64,000 nucleotides of DNA from Panaeolus papilionaceus. Lineage: Eukaryota > Basidiomycota > Agaricomycetes > Agaricales. The position numbers and the translations under genes were made by a program. Location of the stretch: positions 248,001 through 312,000 of the forward strand of contig JADNRZ010000025.1 in assembly GCA_015501605.1 (NCBI GenBank), given 5' to 3'. Below the pieces are notes generated by a model. The model was not told the origin of the DNA. It saw nothing but the letters and a program-made list of their open reading frames with translations, and ran no database searches. Each line of letters starts with the position of its first letter. The first letter of the stretch is position 1. Below, piece by piece: positions 1 to 12,379 of the stretch.

Positions 1-316
1 CTAGGGCATATGGTCAAAATTTTTCCGCCCACCACTTGCCTGCTTGTTCTCAGGGAAAAACTGAGCTTGTCATGAGCGCAACACTGGACGCATTATAGCC
101 TCCTTTTGGGCTTGTTGAAACCTCAACCAGAATTTAAGGTCACCTCCCAAGGAAGAAGCAGCAAAACATGACAGACGCGATGTTACACGATGCTATTCTC
201 GCCACTCACCTCGCACAGAGGCGACCTTCAAGGGCTCATTTCATGCTGTATGTTGATTCTTATGTATCCCATGCGGCAATCACGTCGTAAAAGTAGTAAA
301 TGCGATCATGCAGTCT

Positions 317-790
317 GATCGGTAGAACAGGTGTTGGAAAAAGCGATGTATGTGCATCTGCCATTCCATCCCGCTGAAGACTTGTGTGGTTTATGGATTC
401 TTGGTTGAATATTATTATCTTCCCGTTTTCAGAATGCCTCCATGGTGATAGCTCACTTGGAATTGCGGGAAACTCGCTGGATAGCGTTACTCAAGAGTTA
501 ACACGCTATGAAGTTCTCAATGTATGCGTTGGGCTTAATCCCACATCCCTGTACATACTAGACTGTCCTGGGTTCCAAGCCAATAAGTTATCAGAGTTGG
601 CGGTGGTTAAGAAACCTCAAGTATAGTGCAGGACGCAGAGGTGGGGGATCCTTCATCCGACGTATGTATGCTACCTGGTGTACTTAATGACCTTTCAGCG
701 CAAGTTTACCTATAGCCTTATCGCATCCGTGCTGTATTTCCAACGCATAACTAATTTCTGGGTCCCGAATCTATCTATACCTTCGAATCA
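317..790 (+). pseudogene. P-loop GTPase-family remnant, copy 1
   Basis: A Walker A motif (IGRTGVGKSD) is read at about 317-347, followed by a GTATGT donor. The next block (433-620) reads ECLHGDSSLGIAGNSLDSVT and then LYILDCPGFQ, the switch and G3 region of an AIG1-like GTPase; after another putative intron, 703-790 reads LIASVLYFQRIT, matching the equivalent part of the complete relative at 36343-38347. Compared with copy 2 at 3605, copy 1 lacks about 7 bases at the second exon boundary, so the P-loop exon and the next exon no longer join in frame. The reading frame stops soon after the last block, so the C-terminal part is missing. I read it as a truncated pseudogene. The alternative, an unusual splice that restores frame, cannot be excluded without transcripts. 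Confidence 0.55.
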
Positions 791-804
791 ATGTGAATAG
801 CAGA

Positions 805-1546
805 AAAAGTGAAAAAGACCTTGTACATAAAAGTGCTACCGGATCTGTATAGATTGTCCGAATCCAGAAAAATGGACTCAGTTGCGCCTGCGTATTTGTG
901 CTGTGGGCCCCGAATCTACAAATAGGGTCATTCAAAGTTGACGCAAATTCGCAGTGCTGCGTCGCTGCGTCAACTTTGAGCGTACCTAATGCCGATGTGC
1001 CCCAAGAGCGTTACAAGGCTCAAAGAGGTGTGTTTCGGACATTAAGACGGCACCTCTTTGCCCATCGGCTTCTCCCGCAATAAAGATAAAATAGTGATTC
1101 AGGAACTCGAGACAGGAAGGAAGGGACAATGGATGGATGATCATCCCTCGATTCGTTGATAGGGTGTCATCCAGCAACCAAACAAGGTTGTAACTTTTGC
1201 TTAAGAAGTATGACTTGGAGCGCAGCGATGCAACTGTAATACCCTAGACTCTCACTTGCAGAGTTTGAGCCACTTAAACCGTGTTGGGGCAGCGGGATTA
1301 CGACTGCTGCTGCGAGTTGAAGACTGTCGAATACTCCTACTTTGGCGCCTCTCATCTTGTCCTCCCTGTTGAATCGTCATTAGACCTTTAGATATCAATG
1401 TTGCTCAGTGGTTCCGGTGACAAGTGGACGCTCTGGAATTCTATCAGACATCCTTGAATCGAAGTGCCCCAGGCTTATCTAAACCCTATAAAGAGTCACG
1501 AATGAGGTCATAGAAGAACAACAATGTCTATAACGTCGCTCTAGTT
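805..1546. other. No supported gene
   Basis: This stretch between two GTPase-family loci has only short frames with no recognisable domain. The words GGGTCCCGAATCTA (about 758) and GGGCCCCGAATCTA (about 904) look like two related copies of a short sequence, but no larger repeat is visible. Confidence 0.5.
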
Positions 1547-2717
1547 CTATGAGCGCTTGCGTGCAAGGGTGCCTTTAATCCAAACCTTAAAGCGTTGAAG
1601 GAGGGATGGGGTGGAAGAAGATGGTAATGAAGCCGAAAATTCTTCACAATCGTCCAGCAACTGCAGAAGCCGGCGCTCCGCCTCGTTCTTTTGTGCTATC
1701 AAAATTTGAACCAATTCATCTGGTTCCTTGGTACCCGTTGCGTTAGACAAGTCCCCAGCCAGCGATGAGAGCCTCTCCCGTGCTTGGAAAATTCTACCCA
1801 GTACCATGGTGCGCAGGTATAAAGATAGTCTGATTGCACGGGTAAGGTCGAAAGTCCCCATTTCGATGTCCGAGATCTCGTTCAAGTCACGAGTCACGAG
1901 ATAGCGGTATTCCATTGCCAGGCTCATTTCAGAGCAACCCGTGAGGAATATCACGGGTATGAAAAGCCCCTGCCCAGAAAGAACATTTGAGGCAGAACGA
2001 AGGGAACCGTCAAACTTGGATATATATACAGCGTGTTGCTAAAAGTGGAGGGTATCGCTTCTAGTAAATATTTATGATCAAAGAGTACAAGGAAGTGACG
2101 TACATAGCAGTTCCATAAATAGGGGGACGCCCTCAGTTCTTCAAATTGACCCAATGCCCTAGCCCATGTTTCTCCCCTAGAGAGACGATTCCACATAGAA
2201 GTCACATGAACGACATGTCTTTGGCTAACGTTCGTAGCCTGGTTATATTTTACTTTGAGGATATGTTGAAGCAATTTCAACGATTTGAGTCGGCCATATG
2301 ACATAGGTATGTCTGTGATTCTATCGAAGTAGAGAATTCGTTGGAATCCTGCACCTAGGGCACTGTTAAAGTATGTAAGGAATTTAAATGTGTATTGTCT
2401 ACCCTTCGTCAGGGCGCATGGACAACTCACTTTTCCTCCATCCACGCGGCAATTTTTCTGAATACTCGGAATTCGGAAATTTCGTCATCAAGAAACCCAG
2501 GTGTGTCGACCAAGCAAATGTCTGACCCTAGCGCCTTGCAGTTGACTAGTCGATATCCTCGCACCTCATGCGTCACGCTATCCAGTTGGTCTTTTGCTAT
2601 TCCGAGCGCTTGACTCCCAGCAAAAGCCTCGACAAACCAGACTATTGGTCAATATAAGACTTCGGAGACGAATCAGCGAATAAATTTTACTCTACTCTTT
2701 CCCGAACCAGTAGGCCC
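1547..2717 (-). CDS. P-loop GTPase-family protein (AIG1-like), 5' end uncertain
   Basis: Likely a soluble nucleotide-binding protein of the fungal AIG1-like GTPase family; its cellular role is not known. On the minus strand the Walker A region GPTGSGK is at 2697-2717. An exon at 2431-2641 encodes LGIAKDQLDSVTHEV and the G3 motif LVDTPGFLDD. Exon 2104-2362 encodes ILYFDRITDIPM and VVHVTSMWNRL, matching the complete relative at 36343-38347 (VLYLHRISDNRM, RLVTSMWEEV). Exon 1547-1969 encodes the helical C-terminus ending GTLARKRS. Frame is kept across introns 2363-2430 and 1970-2103. The junction just after the P-loop is unclear: the donor that keeps frame removes the usual Ser/Thr after GK. A first exon with ATG near 2890 is possible. 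Functional gene or early pseudogene are both open. Confidence 0.5.
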
Positions 2718-3604
2718 TATAAGTCTGGATAGGATGTGAACACTCAATGAGCTGGTCTTGAGCTGGTCTTTGAGACGAAGATGGGCTATGTCTCACAGTA
2801 TGAATCTTGGGGAATCTTTCTGAGTGTGTGTGTTTCGAGACCAAGGACGGCTCCTGTCGTTGTCATCAGTTGAGGTATGTAGATGGGCATCTGACTTGGC
2901 AGCGGAGAAGGAACGACAAAGATGTGGAGGATGTCTGTAAGTGTCTCTCAATGGGAACTGTTTGAACAAATTTATAATGGAAGAGGCTCAAATAGCGCTG
3001 GAATTGTCAATATTTTCGCAGCCCTATCATTCAGTTACACATGCCTTTCAGCCTCATCACATCCTATTATGCAGGATGCTGTTGCATCGATTTCCTAACA
3101 AATCCAACTAGCACCACAATGACGCTCCCAGCCTCAGGACACCGCTTGACGATCAAGAGCAATCTTCAACTTAAAACAGACACATCCCGGATCGCGTGGA
3201 TTAATTTAGGTTGGTTTAAAAACGGTGCCAATCCCGCCAATCCGTATTTTATTCCCATCGATTGAGAGTTTACGACCCTGATAAAGCGATCCCTTTGTTC
3301 TGAATGGGATCGGATTAAAGGCGACGGTAAATGAAAGAAGTTGTCCCTGGACAGATGCAAAAATAGAGTAGTCATGTTGCTCGCGACCCAATGACCCCAG
3401 ACTTTTTAACCCAAAAACTTACTGTAATGCAGAAAGCCATGCCGCTGGCCTTCCCATGAAGTGTAATCTCTGTGTCTCTCAGTCCTTTCCCAAAGTACAG
3501 CCTGCGTGGGAATCACCACTCAAGCATTACTAGTACTTAGTTTCATAGTAACCCTCATCACAGGCTAATATCTCCTTCTTTTTCGTTATCTGCCATCATT
3601 AAGC

Positions 3605-4060
3605 ATGACCGAATATGGTTTCAATGGCATCAAGTTTACCGGACCTGTATTGCTCGAGCGCGTCGACAATGTCCCTTGGGTGAGGGCTCATGTGACGCTG
3701 TACGTATGTCGATTCTCTCCTCTTATCTAAGTAACCGTCTAATGCGGGAACCACGGTGCACGGCCAATATGTATGCTCACACAGGATAATGGGCGCAACA
3801 GGTGTTGGAAAAAGCAATGGAAGTGCATCTGTCATTCAATCCTACTGGATCTTGCGGTATTTATAACCCCTCCCTCGAATGACATACTTTTTCAGCTCCT
3901 AGAATGTCTACACGGCAACCCCTCCCTCGGAATCGCCGGAGACTCACTCGAGAGTTCCATCCAAGATGACATGCTACAAAACGCCTAAGTGTACATCGGC
4001 CTCACTGTACATCCTTATACATGCTCAACTGTCCGGGGTTCCAAGAGGGCAAGAAGGTGG
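3605..4060 (+). pseudogene. P-loop GTPase-family remnant, copy 2
   Basis: A possible first exon starts at ATG 3605 (MTEYGFNGIKF...) and ends at a GTATGT donor near 3703. After it the Walker A motif IMGATGVGKSN is read at about 3788-3815. The next block (about 3895-3990) reads LLECLHGNPSLGIAGDSLES, nearly matching copy 1. Three lesions are visible: the donor after the P-loop is GGAAGT where copy 1 has GTATGT; the frame meets a stop after DDMLQNA; and the G3 region is shifted, NCPGFQ being readable only in another frame near 4024. Copies 1 and 2 are similar even inside the intron next to the P-loop, so they are duplicates of each other. No C-terminal part is recognisable. Confidence 0.55.
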
Positions 4061-5900
4061 GTGGTCGCTCTTCGTATCACACCCACAGTTTCTAGGTCAA
4101 TACACAAGGATGTTTGGTATGTCACCTCAGTATTCCAAACTTGATCACAGACTCGGACGATTCCTCCCCATAAACCGCATCAGTTTCGTCCTCTACTTCC
4201 ACCGCCTCACTGACAAATGTCTCTCTCTCAGCTTACCAACAACAAATGCTTCGCTTCATCAGAGCCCTCTGTTGTGCGCAGATAATTAAGTAGAATAATA
4301 TGAATGTATTCGTGTATGTACATACAGTTTATATACCTTGTACTCGAGTCAGTAGTCTACGTGTATGAATAATAATCTGACTACTGTATGAATAAGAAAC
4401 TCGGGCATATATAATATAAGAATGAATATCTGTAATATAAGAATGGAAGTAATAAGCTACGGGGTATCGCCGACTCACGGAGTCAGCGAGAATAAATCAA
4501 CACCCTCCTCGGCGATCCCCACAATCAGGCAGCCTTATGAATTGGCATCGTCACCGTGGTGTGTGACGCGCTGTGGCGGGATGCGGAACGGCGGCTGGCG
4601 GAGCTCAGAGGTGAGCAGTTACAGATATGTTCGTAACGCTTGCCTTTCGAATTTGCATAAAATGGAAAGAACCAACGATAAACTCCGTGAAAGATTCAAT
4701 TCAGACCACCCGTATCTCCCCCCTTCCAATTCCACAACACGCACGACTCGGCTCTCCTCATCCTCAGATCTCAGAAGGGAGGATCTGTGCTCGCACAGAT
4801 CCCCTCACATGAGCGTGTAGAATTCAAAGCCTATGTGTCATTTTAGCTCCTCGCTCGCTCTCCTTATAACAACTATCTACTCTATGGCCTCCAGCTCGCA
4901 GATTATCTCGTTTATCTTTGACCTTCACTTCCCTCCCTTTATGTATCATCACCCAAACATCGCCACACATCATGTATCGAGGCCGCAGCTTCCCCATTTG
5001 GACGCAATAATGATTGAATAATCTCGATTTCCTTTCAATTATTTCCCGACTCACTCTCGTTTTCTCGTTTCGCATGCATAGCATCCACCAACATTATCCT
5101 CGAACCTCATCTTGAATCACAACATCCAATCTGTACTGACCATTCTACAGCCCTAATCGAATACATATTTAATGCGTATGCTTCAACACGATGGTGCTGA
5201 CACAGCTCTGTTCTTCAACATTCACACCAGGCTTTACCTCTCACAACATCCAATCACCACATCATCCCTTTGTTGTCTCTCACTCCCGTTATCATCAAGT
5301 TACATCAAGACCTAATTCTCGCGAACATTTGGTGTTGTAATCTCGGTCCTGTAATCCTACTTCAGATAGTATCTCTCTATAAATCCAATCTCCCTCGCAC
5401 ATTTAGTCTTTACCCTAACCCCATCGCCCCCTCTACGCTTATTTCACTAGTATGCCAATATCTCGTATCAATCTCCCCATATTCTTGCCTCTGGCCTCTT
5501 TTATCCCTTAACCTCCCCACTCAGGCTTCGATGTGGTCAATGTAACTAATCATCACTATTGAATCGTGTATACAGAATAGAAATGATACCAACTTGTTCC
5601 AAATGTTTGAACGAAACTATACAGGGATATATTTAGAGAAGAGCGTACAACAATGAAACCTCGGGATAGGGAAAAAAATAAATAAAATAAGACGTGAACA
5701 CCGAATCCGCATATAGTAGACCTGTTACAGAGTGAGATAGAGAAGAGAAGTGGAAACCGGGACTTTGAATTTATCTAGATATTAGCATGAGAAGATAGAG
5801 GCATAGTTGTGGATGAAATCGTGAAGAATGAGAATCGAAAACCAGAAAGGAGAAAAGGGCACAAGTAAAACCGTGATGCATAACACAACGAAAACTGGAT
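4061..5900. other. No supported gene
   Basis: Only short, unrelated frames on both strands, no domain that I recognise, and no splice chain that keeps a long frame. The last 330 bases are probably the 3' untranslated region and flank of the minus-strand transcription factor that ends at 5901. Confidence 0.5.
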
Positions 5901-8900
5901 TTAACGTCTGCGGAAATCTTCCAAAAGGCCAGAATCAGCCATGAACGAGCTCCATCGTTCGTCAAGACGTGAATCGCGAGACGCCAAGCCCAGATCGGCC
6001 AAGTCCATATTCGTGGGGGGCGGTTGCGGGGCATGAGAGGCGTGAACTGGGTATTGAGCCGGTTGGGCGTGCTGGGTATCGTACATGGCATAATGCGATT
6101 GGGGTTCGTGTGACGCGGGGGGTAGGTTCTGTTGCTGATGGGAATGCGCATGCGCGTGCTGAGGAGGGGTATATTGTTGGGTATAATGAGGATGCCGAGC
6201 GTGCGCGTCCAGTGTGGATGAAGTTGATGCAGTGTATTGACTAGCTGCATCGGAAGGGCGAATAATCCGCGCTTGCATGTGCTGAGGGCGATGGGGATGG
6301 GACTGTGGTTCCTCTGACCACCCAGAGTACGGCGCCTCTTCTTGTCTCGTCGGCTGTGGCTCCACGCGTTCTGGAATCGAGTACGAGGGATATTGGTGTT
6401 CTTCGCTGGACATTTGAGGAGGCTGATGGCGTATGTACTGCTCCCCCATCGAGCTAGATCCAGGCCAGCTTCCAGACATATCTGACGAACTTGAGGGATA
6501 CCCAGACGCGAGTGACGAAGAATGAGAGCTAGCGATGGCAACAGGCGGGGGTGCCGGTATCTCAATGGCCTCGGGTGCAACAGAGGAGGCCTGCTGCGTA
6601 GCAACGGTTGGATAGAGTGGGGGGCTAGTCTCGTAGCCATGATTCTGAGAGACGGGGTTGCCAGGATCTGCGGGTTTCTGTGCTGAGACGAACCGTGTGC
6701 GACCCGCAAGGATATCGAGCTCATCGTCAGTATCCTCTTGCTTGATGTTCCAGTGAAGTCCGTTGTCCGAGGCTGCGAGGCTTTCGCTATTTGCGGTCGC
6801 TAATGCATATCGCGCCTTCTCGCTAAGCTTGATGAGTATAGGCTAGGAGGCGTGCGTGAGAAAGAGGATCCGATAAAGATAATGAAAAGTCTACCAGAGC
6901 CTTCTGAGCGCGAATACTATAGCGAGACGCTTTGGTGAATAGGACGCAGGCCTGTTCAAGCTCTGCCATGGCTGGCTGAGCGAGAGGTGATCGCGGGCCA
7001 CGAGTAACCACCGTCCCAAACACAACCTAAAACGGAAGATTAGCTGCCGATCCTACAGCGGGTGCTATATAGAAAAAGCTCACAGCGGCTGAGAACGCAA
7101 ATGTCCACATCGTCCAGAAGCGCGAACAAGAGTTGGACCAGACATCGAATTGCCTTCTAACCGACTTCAAGATGGTAGACGACGCGCGATAGGCCGCTAA
7201 GAATGAGGGTGCGTAGGCGCTCTTCAAAGGATTGACGGGATGATCAATGATAGCTTGAGCGAAAAAGCTCCGATGAATATACATGAGGACTAAATGGAAA
7301 GATCATTGTCACGTTTGTATTGTTCATTAAATGTTGGCACGTACCAGTTTCACGGATATGTTCAAGGACGCATCGTTCAAACGATGCAGCGAGATTGTCT
7401 GTAGAGTCAGAGATACCCTCTGGGAGGGGAAATTCTCGGACCTTGCGGTCAAGCTCCATAATTGTAGCGTATGTCGGTGCTACGGCAGTTAGCGTCTTGG
7501 ATGTTACCTCCGCGACGCACTCCGCGGCAAACCGGCATTGCCAAACATGAACTAGAAAATATGAGCAACGTCGTTAGCGGGCGCCGCGCTGTGGAGCTGA
7601 AGGATCTTACACGGGGATCCAAAGCCGCCACCTTTACTAGTCTCCACCTCGGGGAAGCTACAATCAATGTACGCCAGGGAGAATGATGGCGGACGCCCTG
7701 TGTTCAGGCTCTAAGCAAGGGTATCAGCGGTCCGCCCAGTCATTGAGCGCCAATCAAGATCTCACCGTCCAAACATCAGCGACGAATAGGTCCCAGAACA
7801 GAATCCTGCGCCGTTCCACCATCTTTGGGGTGAGTCCCCACCTTGCACTGTCACGATCTGAGGAAAACATATGGTTAACATGAGGAGGCGAAATCGAAGA
7901 TGAGAAGGCGTACGAAGGCCGATCTATAAATAGGTCAATTCAGAGCAGCGTTACCAGTTATAAAAATAACACACCGTTTGCGAAAGATGAGAAGCCAATG
8001 TGACCAGAGACCATGTCATCTCCATGCTTGTCTCGCTCTTCAAATCGCTTCCACTCATGGCGTTGTAGATGCTGAGAAGATGCAGGGCTTGAATTGTGAC
8101 AATGGAAGGTTTCTCAAGAACGGGTTGCAGGGCTAACGCTGCACGCGAGATTTGATGGAAGTGCTCGCCATAAGCGTCCGATGACTCCCGCCCCACAAGT
8201 GCACCAATAGCGAGGATAATGAAGAGAAGTGCGAGATCATGTGGTCCGCCATAGTCCTCGTCAGGTGGAGAGGCTCTTTGTTTGTAGATAACCGGGATCA
8301 TGTCCTCCATCAGCTGCATGTAAGTGACGCCGTGGAAAAGCCAGGACACCTGTTCAAAATACGTCTTGCAGAGGGTACATGTACGCTCATACGGCGGAAG
8401 GTAGGACTCCACCAGCTTCTGAACATCCGTAGGTTGACCCATAGGCGTGAAAGGGAAGGATTGAGAAAATAGCGCAAGATCACCAGCGGCCCCTAAAGGG
8501 CTCTGAGAGTCTCTCATAGATTCTGGCGTATGCGAGCTGAGCGGAGAGTCGTGCTTGGAGTCCAGATTCGCCTGAGAGGAATGAGTGATATAATTAGCCG
8601 TCACACAAATAGCAGATATTTGACATGAACTTGCCAGTAATAAGCTCTAAGAGTTGGAACACGAGTCAGAGGATGCTGTAAAATCCGTTGATAATGGATG
8701 AACTGACCTCGGAACCACCTGTGGGTCCAAAAAAGCGAGATATGCCGTGCTCCGAGATAGACAAAGTACCAAAGGAATCCAGCACATCAGCCGCTTGCGA
8801 TGTTGATGCACCAACATCATCACCACCCATCTCTATCTCCCCTTCCTTCTCATCTGGTATAATCAGGTCGTCGTGGAGTAAGGGATGCGGTTCACTGGAG

Positions 8901-9584
8901 TGTTTGGCGTGGAGAGCAGACAAAGCGTCCTCGAGTTGTCGTATCCGCCCACTTAATCTTGAAATTCGGCGATGGAGGTGCTCTGTAGCTGCCAGTACAA
9001 ACCTAATGCCGTTGAGAGATCTTTTCTGAAGACAGGAGTAGCAGAAACTCACCTGGTTCCTTGGCCAGTTGCGAGGCTCCCTAGAAAGGGAATAAGGCCA
9101 GATACAGTGAAAACGTGGTTCCAAACGACGCACCATTGGGACAAAGCGCTGCGCAACCCCTCCTCTAATACCCCCAGGATGTTATTATCTGCTCAATGCA
9201 CAAGAATGCATTGCCCTCATACCTGACATGACTGGCATGGAATCTGCTTGTCGCATTTTATCTTCAGCCTTTTAAAAACGTGAATACCTCAGGCCGTAAT
9301 AAATAGGGTGCGATCATCGCATACCTTCGACATTCGGCACAGCTAACCTTCACAGACACATTTAATGAGTCTATTCAACGTAAATGGAAGACAGATGGCC
9401 GTACCTCGCCTATAAAGGTGGCAGAAAGTGTCAACGCACTGAACATAGAACGACAGAAAAGCGACAGACCTCTATTGCGCTTTAATTCCAACTCTCTACC
9501 ATGGCTACCGTCGAATCTGTACTCGTCCACATCCTTCCGACTGGATTTGCGTTTAAGTTTAGCTTTTGTGGGTTCTGCGGGCAT
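5901..9584 (-). CDS. Zn(II)2Cys6 transcription factor with fungal-specific TF domain
   Basis: Predicted nuclear DNA-binding regulator of 941 residues. Sixteen exons join in frame: 9470-9584, 9405-9409, 9325-9347, 9223-9268, 9134-9164, 9053-9080, 8708-9002, 8635-8646, 7975-8571, 7914-7923, 7766-7857, 7611-7710, 7345-7551, 7084-7289, 6895-7026, 5901-6827. Residues about 40-72 give the binuclear zinc cluster, CAECRRLKIKCDKQ then IPCQSCQ and RRGCAALCPNG, split by introns. A linker helix (LHRRISRLSGRIRQLEDAL) that may dimerise follows. The central part (YLPPYERTC, GRESSDAY, LHLLSIYNAMSG, RDSARWG, RRRILFWDLFVADVWT, TGRPPSFSLAYIDC, YLHRSFF-like MYIHRSFF) is the fungal_trans region. The C-terminus is rich in Gln, His, Pro and Ser and could be an activation domain. 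Exons of 5, 10 and 12 nt and one GC-AG intron are unusual. Target genes are unknown. Confidence 0.9.
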
Positions 9585-11067
9585 GACTAGGATATGAAAT
9601 GAGGGAAGGGTGGATGTTGTGTCGTTGCTCTTTCATGACAAACTGGCTTCCCCACTCAGCTGTTTAGAGAATGATGGCAAAAGCCGCAAAATCAAACCAG
9701 ACCCTTACATAAACTGGCTCATCGCTTGGTTATCACCGCCAAGACAAATCCATCTCGGAGCAATCCTCCGATAAATATGATGTCCGCCACCACCGATGCT
9801 TAGGTCGAGGCCACCCTGATAAAAATTTGCCAGGTTTGAGCAGTTTCACTGAAAACTTCATCATGATGGGTGCGTGTTTTTATGGAAGTGTCAATGGGGA
9901 TGTAACACCTCCTAATGTTCAACCCTTCCACAAGTGATGATATTCACAAAAACCGGCGTTCGATGAACTTGTTGATGGCCCTAGATGTATAAACGGGGGG
10001 AGGTGACTGAGGGATGCGATGATGATGCCCTTGATGACTGAAATCATAGCATCAGTCGACCCTGTTGAGGGTCTTCAGCGGGATGAATTGCGACTTTCAC
10101 GCAAATGCATGGTTCTAGTGAACATGAGATCGCTTATAATAAGTAAACAAGCAGATTATTATTAAAAGTGAGTTCGGAACGCAGCCCAATGGTCGGAGAT
10201 AACAAACGGATGATTTCCTGCTCGCGTGTGCGACGTGCGCGATCGGGGGAGCCTCAGTGTCTGATTTATGCATGGATGTAATTCTAGCCCCATGTACTCC
10301 CCTATAAGTCCAACTCAGGAGTTCCTATTGAATTCTTTGGTCATTGATATTGTATTTAAAAAGAATCAAATACCCACATCCTTCAAAATACTTCCCCTGA
10401 ATGTTAACGGAAAACGAAGTGGCAAACTGGAATAATGATGTGTTAAGAGATCTGGCATTGTTAGCAATCAGTACAGCATAGACATGACGCAATTTTTTTA
10501 TTCTAATGATCTGTGCGGAAGGACGCGTCCGGTGAACGCGACATCAAGGAGCAGACGACAGCTTACTACTCTTATTGCGGATGCAGATGATAGTTAACTC
10601 AATCGTAACCTATACATAGCCCCAGGATTAGTGTTCATAAGACGCTTCCAAATTGAAACCACGTTTCGAGCTGACTCTGTGAGACCATTCATCGCATTCA
10701 TCACTCAGGGTGGAAATTATATCTGATTACATATCCTAATTCTTAGCACTGCCCGGTTGGTCAATCTCGTGTATATCGGCGTCCTCGCTCTCCCTGATTG
10801 TAATTGTCACTTGAAGCTCTGCACTTTTGCGTCAGTAAAAACTCGGTTCTGGTAGTATTCTGAAATGGAGACATTATCTTCCGCTAAACTGAGACACAAC
10901 AGAGTACGTATATGTTCTCAATCATAGGCATTTTCCCATTCATACTGTCGTCCCAGTTTTGACAAGGTCGTCCCCGCTATCTCGGATATGTAATCAAGGG
11001 TTGCGCGGCAGTGTCGGACCCCTTGTGGAGTAAATCACTGGTCATCAGCACTGTACAGTGTACACCC
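9585..11067. other. Upstream flank of the zinc-cluster gene; no supported gene
   Basis: About 1.5 kb between the zinc-cluster start codon and the end of the DIRS element. It probably contains the promoter of the former. I find no conserved frame, tRNA or clear repeat here. Confidence 0.5.
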
Positions 11068-11088
11068 TTACAGTGCTTTGCATAATTA
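11068..11088 (+). repeat. DIRS terminal inverted repeat, recombinase-proximal end
   Basis: Starts TTACAGTGCTTTGCATAATT and is the exact reverse complement of 19739-19759. It marks the outer boundary of the element downstream of the tyrosine recombinase gene. Confidence 0.8.
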
Positions 11089-11383
11089 CGTGAAAATTCA
11101 ATTTCCAATATCCCTTAAGTGTTTCCTGAATACGGTAATCAGGAGGTGACCGTAACCGGTCCTCCTCCCGGAAATGAGATGAGCATTTTTAGAGCGATTA
11201 CAAATGCGAGAGATAAAGAGTAAACGATAGGAAAATTAAAAATATAAAATAAAAGAGTGAAAGAATAATATAATATGCAAAGGAAGGTGGCCTGATTGAC
11301 CGTCCTATCCCTATTAGATAAATGACGAAAAGAAGAAAGAAATAAGAATAAAAGCATTGAAAGAAAAAATAAGAGAGGAGTAC

Positions 11384-12379
11384 CTAAGGACGATGATGGG
11401 GTAAGAAGGGCACCGAGCAATTCAATTGGTACAGGAGTAAGGGGTGTTGGCGAATGTAGATTCGCCACGCGTCCGAGGACCACCTCCCGATTGCCTGTAT
11501 TGCCTGTTCGGGGACGCCCACACTTGCTAGTGCTGTAGCGCCCCCCGCGCGCATCGATTGGCCACCAAACTCTACGCCCAAACCAGCGTCCCTCAGCCTC
11601 TTCAAGAAGAAGTCGCGATTGGGAACAAAACCGTCTTCCGTAATCCATAGCGGGGAAGAGAAAGGATGACGGGAATCGCGAATCTTAAGATAAATAGAGA
11701 ATAAGCGCACCACGTCAATTTGAGGCCAAAGGTTTTTGATGAGGATAGTATTACCCTTGAAGAACTTGTCGGCTTTATGAGCCGGCAAGATATAAGAGAT
11801 TGAATCTTCATGGGATTTGACCGAAAGACGTGAGGCGCGCTTAGCAGGAGAGATTAAGGCAGGGTTGAGGGGATCGGTCAAGTCGCCAAGGCGGAGCAAG
11901 GAGTGAAAACCGACAGATAACATCGTCTTGAAGAGGATGTCGTTGTAGGAAGAGGAAGTTGAGTTTGCGATTGCACTCACAATTTCCACGGTAAGAGGGG
12001 ATTTTCGCGCGATGGGGACGCTGTGTAAGCGTTTGCAACCGATGATGGTGTCCCGCACCATAGGAGAAGCACGAACTTCTCGCACGTCGGGAAAGATGGG
12101 TTCTAGAATCTGGACGATACCTGAAAGGTACGTTACGACGGATGAGGGCTTGATGTGATCGGACATGTACATAACATAGTCGGATAATGAAAGCGGGGTA
12201 GGTTGAATAGATATAGAATGAAGTTCGGTGAAATGTTGCCAGGATAAGAATGAGGATTTGTAGGAGTTCCAAGTGGAAGAATCCAACTTCATACCGAGAA
12301 TGAGGAGTCTGCGACGATTAAACTCCTCCCTAGACCAAGGGCGTCGAAGAGACCACCCTCGGCGACTCACGCTATTCAT
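11384..12379 (-). CDS. Tyrosine recombinase of the DIRS element
   Basis: A 331-residue integrase-like tyrosine recombinase that would insert the circular DNA copy of the element. The N-terminal SAM-like part (about 30-110) is followed by a catalytic domain: Arg163 in LLRLGDLTDP, Arg277 in GQSMRAGGATAL, Trp300 in IGRWSSD and the presumed nucleophile Tyr308 in WRIYIRQ. The second box is usually H-x-x-R in this family; here the first position is Gln274. Its ATG follows the stop codon of the upstream RT gene directly (TAAATG) in the same frame, so expression could depend on stop readthrough or reinitiation. The frame is intact. I also noted GTGAGT nine bases after the ATG, a good donor-like sequence, but no need to splice. 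Confidence 0.85.
   Translation of the reverse strand: MNSVSRRGWSLRRPWSREEFNRRRLLILGMKLDSSTWNSYKSSFLSWQHFTELHSISIQPTPLSLSDYVMYMSDHIKPSSVVTYLSGIVQILEPIFPDVREVRASPMVRDTIIGCKRLHSVPIARKSPLTVEIVSAIANSTSSSYNDILFKTMLSVGFHSLLRLGDLTDPLNPALISPAKRASRLSVKSHEDSISYILPAHKADKFFKGNTILIKNLWPQIDVVRLFSIYLKIRDSRHPFSSPLWITEDGFVPNRDFFLKRLRDAGLGVEFGGQSMRAGGATALASVGVPEQAIQAIGRWSSDAWRIYIRQHPLLLYQLNCSVPFLPHHRP

Noticed and set aside
5771..6724. 317-codon minus-strand frame over the end of the zinc-cluster gene
   Set aside because: It is an alternative frame. The frame that continues the spliced transcription factor ends at 5901 with LLEDFRRR.
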